NCBI GenBank assembly: GCA_965659945.1
Contig: CBFHYJ010000020.1
Location: 1 to 23,933, forward strand
Reading direction: 5' to 3'
DNA: 23,933 nucleotides
Source: VMDJ01 sp965659945
GTDB lineage: Bacteria; Pseudomonadota; Gammaproteobacteria; Chromatiales; Chromatiaceae
Within the stretch, counting starts at the first letter, position 1. Each line of letters opens with the position of its first letter. A program made the position numbers and the translations under genes. Shown in pieces: positions 23,865 through 23,933 of the stretch. The notes under the pieces are model-generated. The model made no database searches, was not told the origin of the DNA, and saw only the letters and a program-made list of their open reading frames with translations.

Positions 23865-23933
23865 ATGTCAGATTATCTTGATCGACTTCAAAAATCATCC
23901 GCCTATCACGGCGTCAATGCACCCTATGTTGAG
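23865..23933 (+). CDS. Start of a gene, possibly 2-oxoglutarate dehydrogenase E1 (sucA); 3' end outside window
   Basis: Only 23 codons are present: MSDYLDRLQKSSAYHGVNAP followed by YVE. The stretch SSAYHGVNAPYVE resembles the N-terminal lipoyl-complex binding region of 2-oxoglutarate dehydrogenase E1, which commonly reads like SAYL.GGNAAYVEELYE (recollection). The ATG lies after a gap of 137 bases and has only a weak ribosome site. With such a short piece this is a suggestion, and other families are not excluded. Confidence 0.45.
   Translation, partial: MSDYLDRLQKSSAYHGVNAPYVE

Noticed and set aside
1..23933. CRISPR array, toxin-antitoxin pair, phage or transposon
   Set aside because: No regularly spaced repeats, no transposase, integrase or phage structural proteins were found on either strand; the small-protein genes at 14490-15464 do not form a recognisable toxin-antitoxin pair.

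Overview
The window looks like a stretch of chromosome from a gammaproteobacterium, probably marine. The grounds are a Vibrio/Marinobacter-style acetate cluster (VC_2705-like symporter, DUF294 protein, DnaQ-like exonuclease, Acs), a proteobacterial-type SerC, an arsenosugar-type gene set and an AcrB-type RND pump. The genus cannot be fixed from the sequence alone. Base composition is moderate throughout, except for one AT-rich stretch at about 14990-15167. No insertion sequence, integrase, phage gene or CRISPR array is visible.

Layout. (1) Positions 1-8229, + strand: the 3' end of a sodium/solute (acetate-type) symporter; serC-serA for serine synthesis; a cNMP/CBS/DUF294 regulatory protein translationally coupled to a DEDDh exonuclease; a small membrane-anchored protein; and acs. 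Rho-independent terminators after the symporter, serA and acs divide it into separate transcripts. (2) Positions 8294-9984: a small tautomerase, then a CHASE-GGDEF diguanylate cyclase broken by two lesions (an in-frame TAA at 9128 and a one-base loss near 9474). (3) Positions 14300-10015, - strand: a tightly packed operon-like run of a small secreted protein, an ArsS-like radical SAM enzyme, two arsenosugar-type glycosyltransferases (TIGR04283 and TIGR04282 types, stop/start overlaps of one base), an acyl carrier protein, a Sel1-repeat protein and a Trp/Gly/Asn-rich exported protein. (4) Positions 14395-15464: tRNA-Arg(CCT), with a Cys-rich GDCCVxC-type protein 18 bases behind it, a coiled-coil small protein on the opposite strand and an orphan winged-helix-like protein. 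(5) Positions 15485-16813, - strand: an MFS transporter. (6) Positions 16900-23727, + strand: a promoter, a long leader with a possible small ORF, a small periplasmic DUF1344-like protein and terminator; then MscS channel, TauE/SafE exporter, and an RND adaptor/permease pair overlapping by four bases. (7) The last 69 bases begin a new gene that resembles the N-terminus of 2-oxoglutarate dehydrogenase E1.

How they fit together. The first block combines acetate uptake (symporter), acetate activation (Acs) and genes that travel with acetate signalling in related bacteria, with serine synthesis set between them. The - strand block is the most distinctive: radical SAM plus two glycosyltransferases point to arsenosugar-type chemistry, and the attached carrier protein and exported proteins hint at an extension towards a lipid or envelope product. 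No arsenite methyltransferase (ArsM) is present inside the window, so the arsenic substrate would have to come from elsewhere in the genome.
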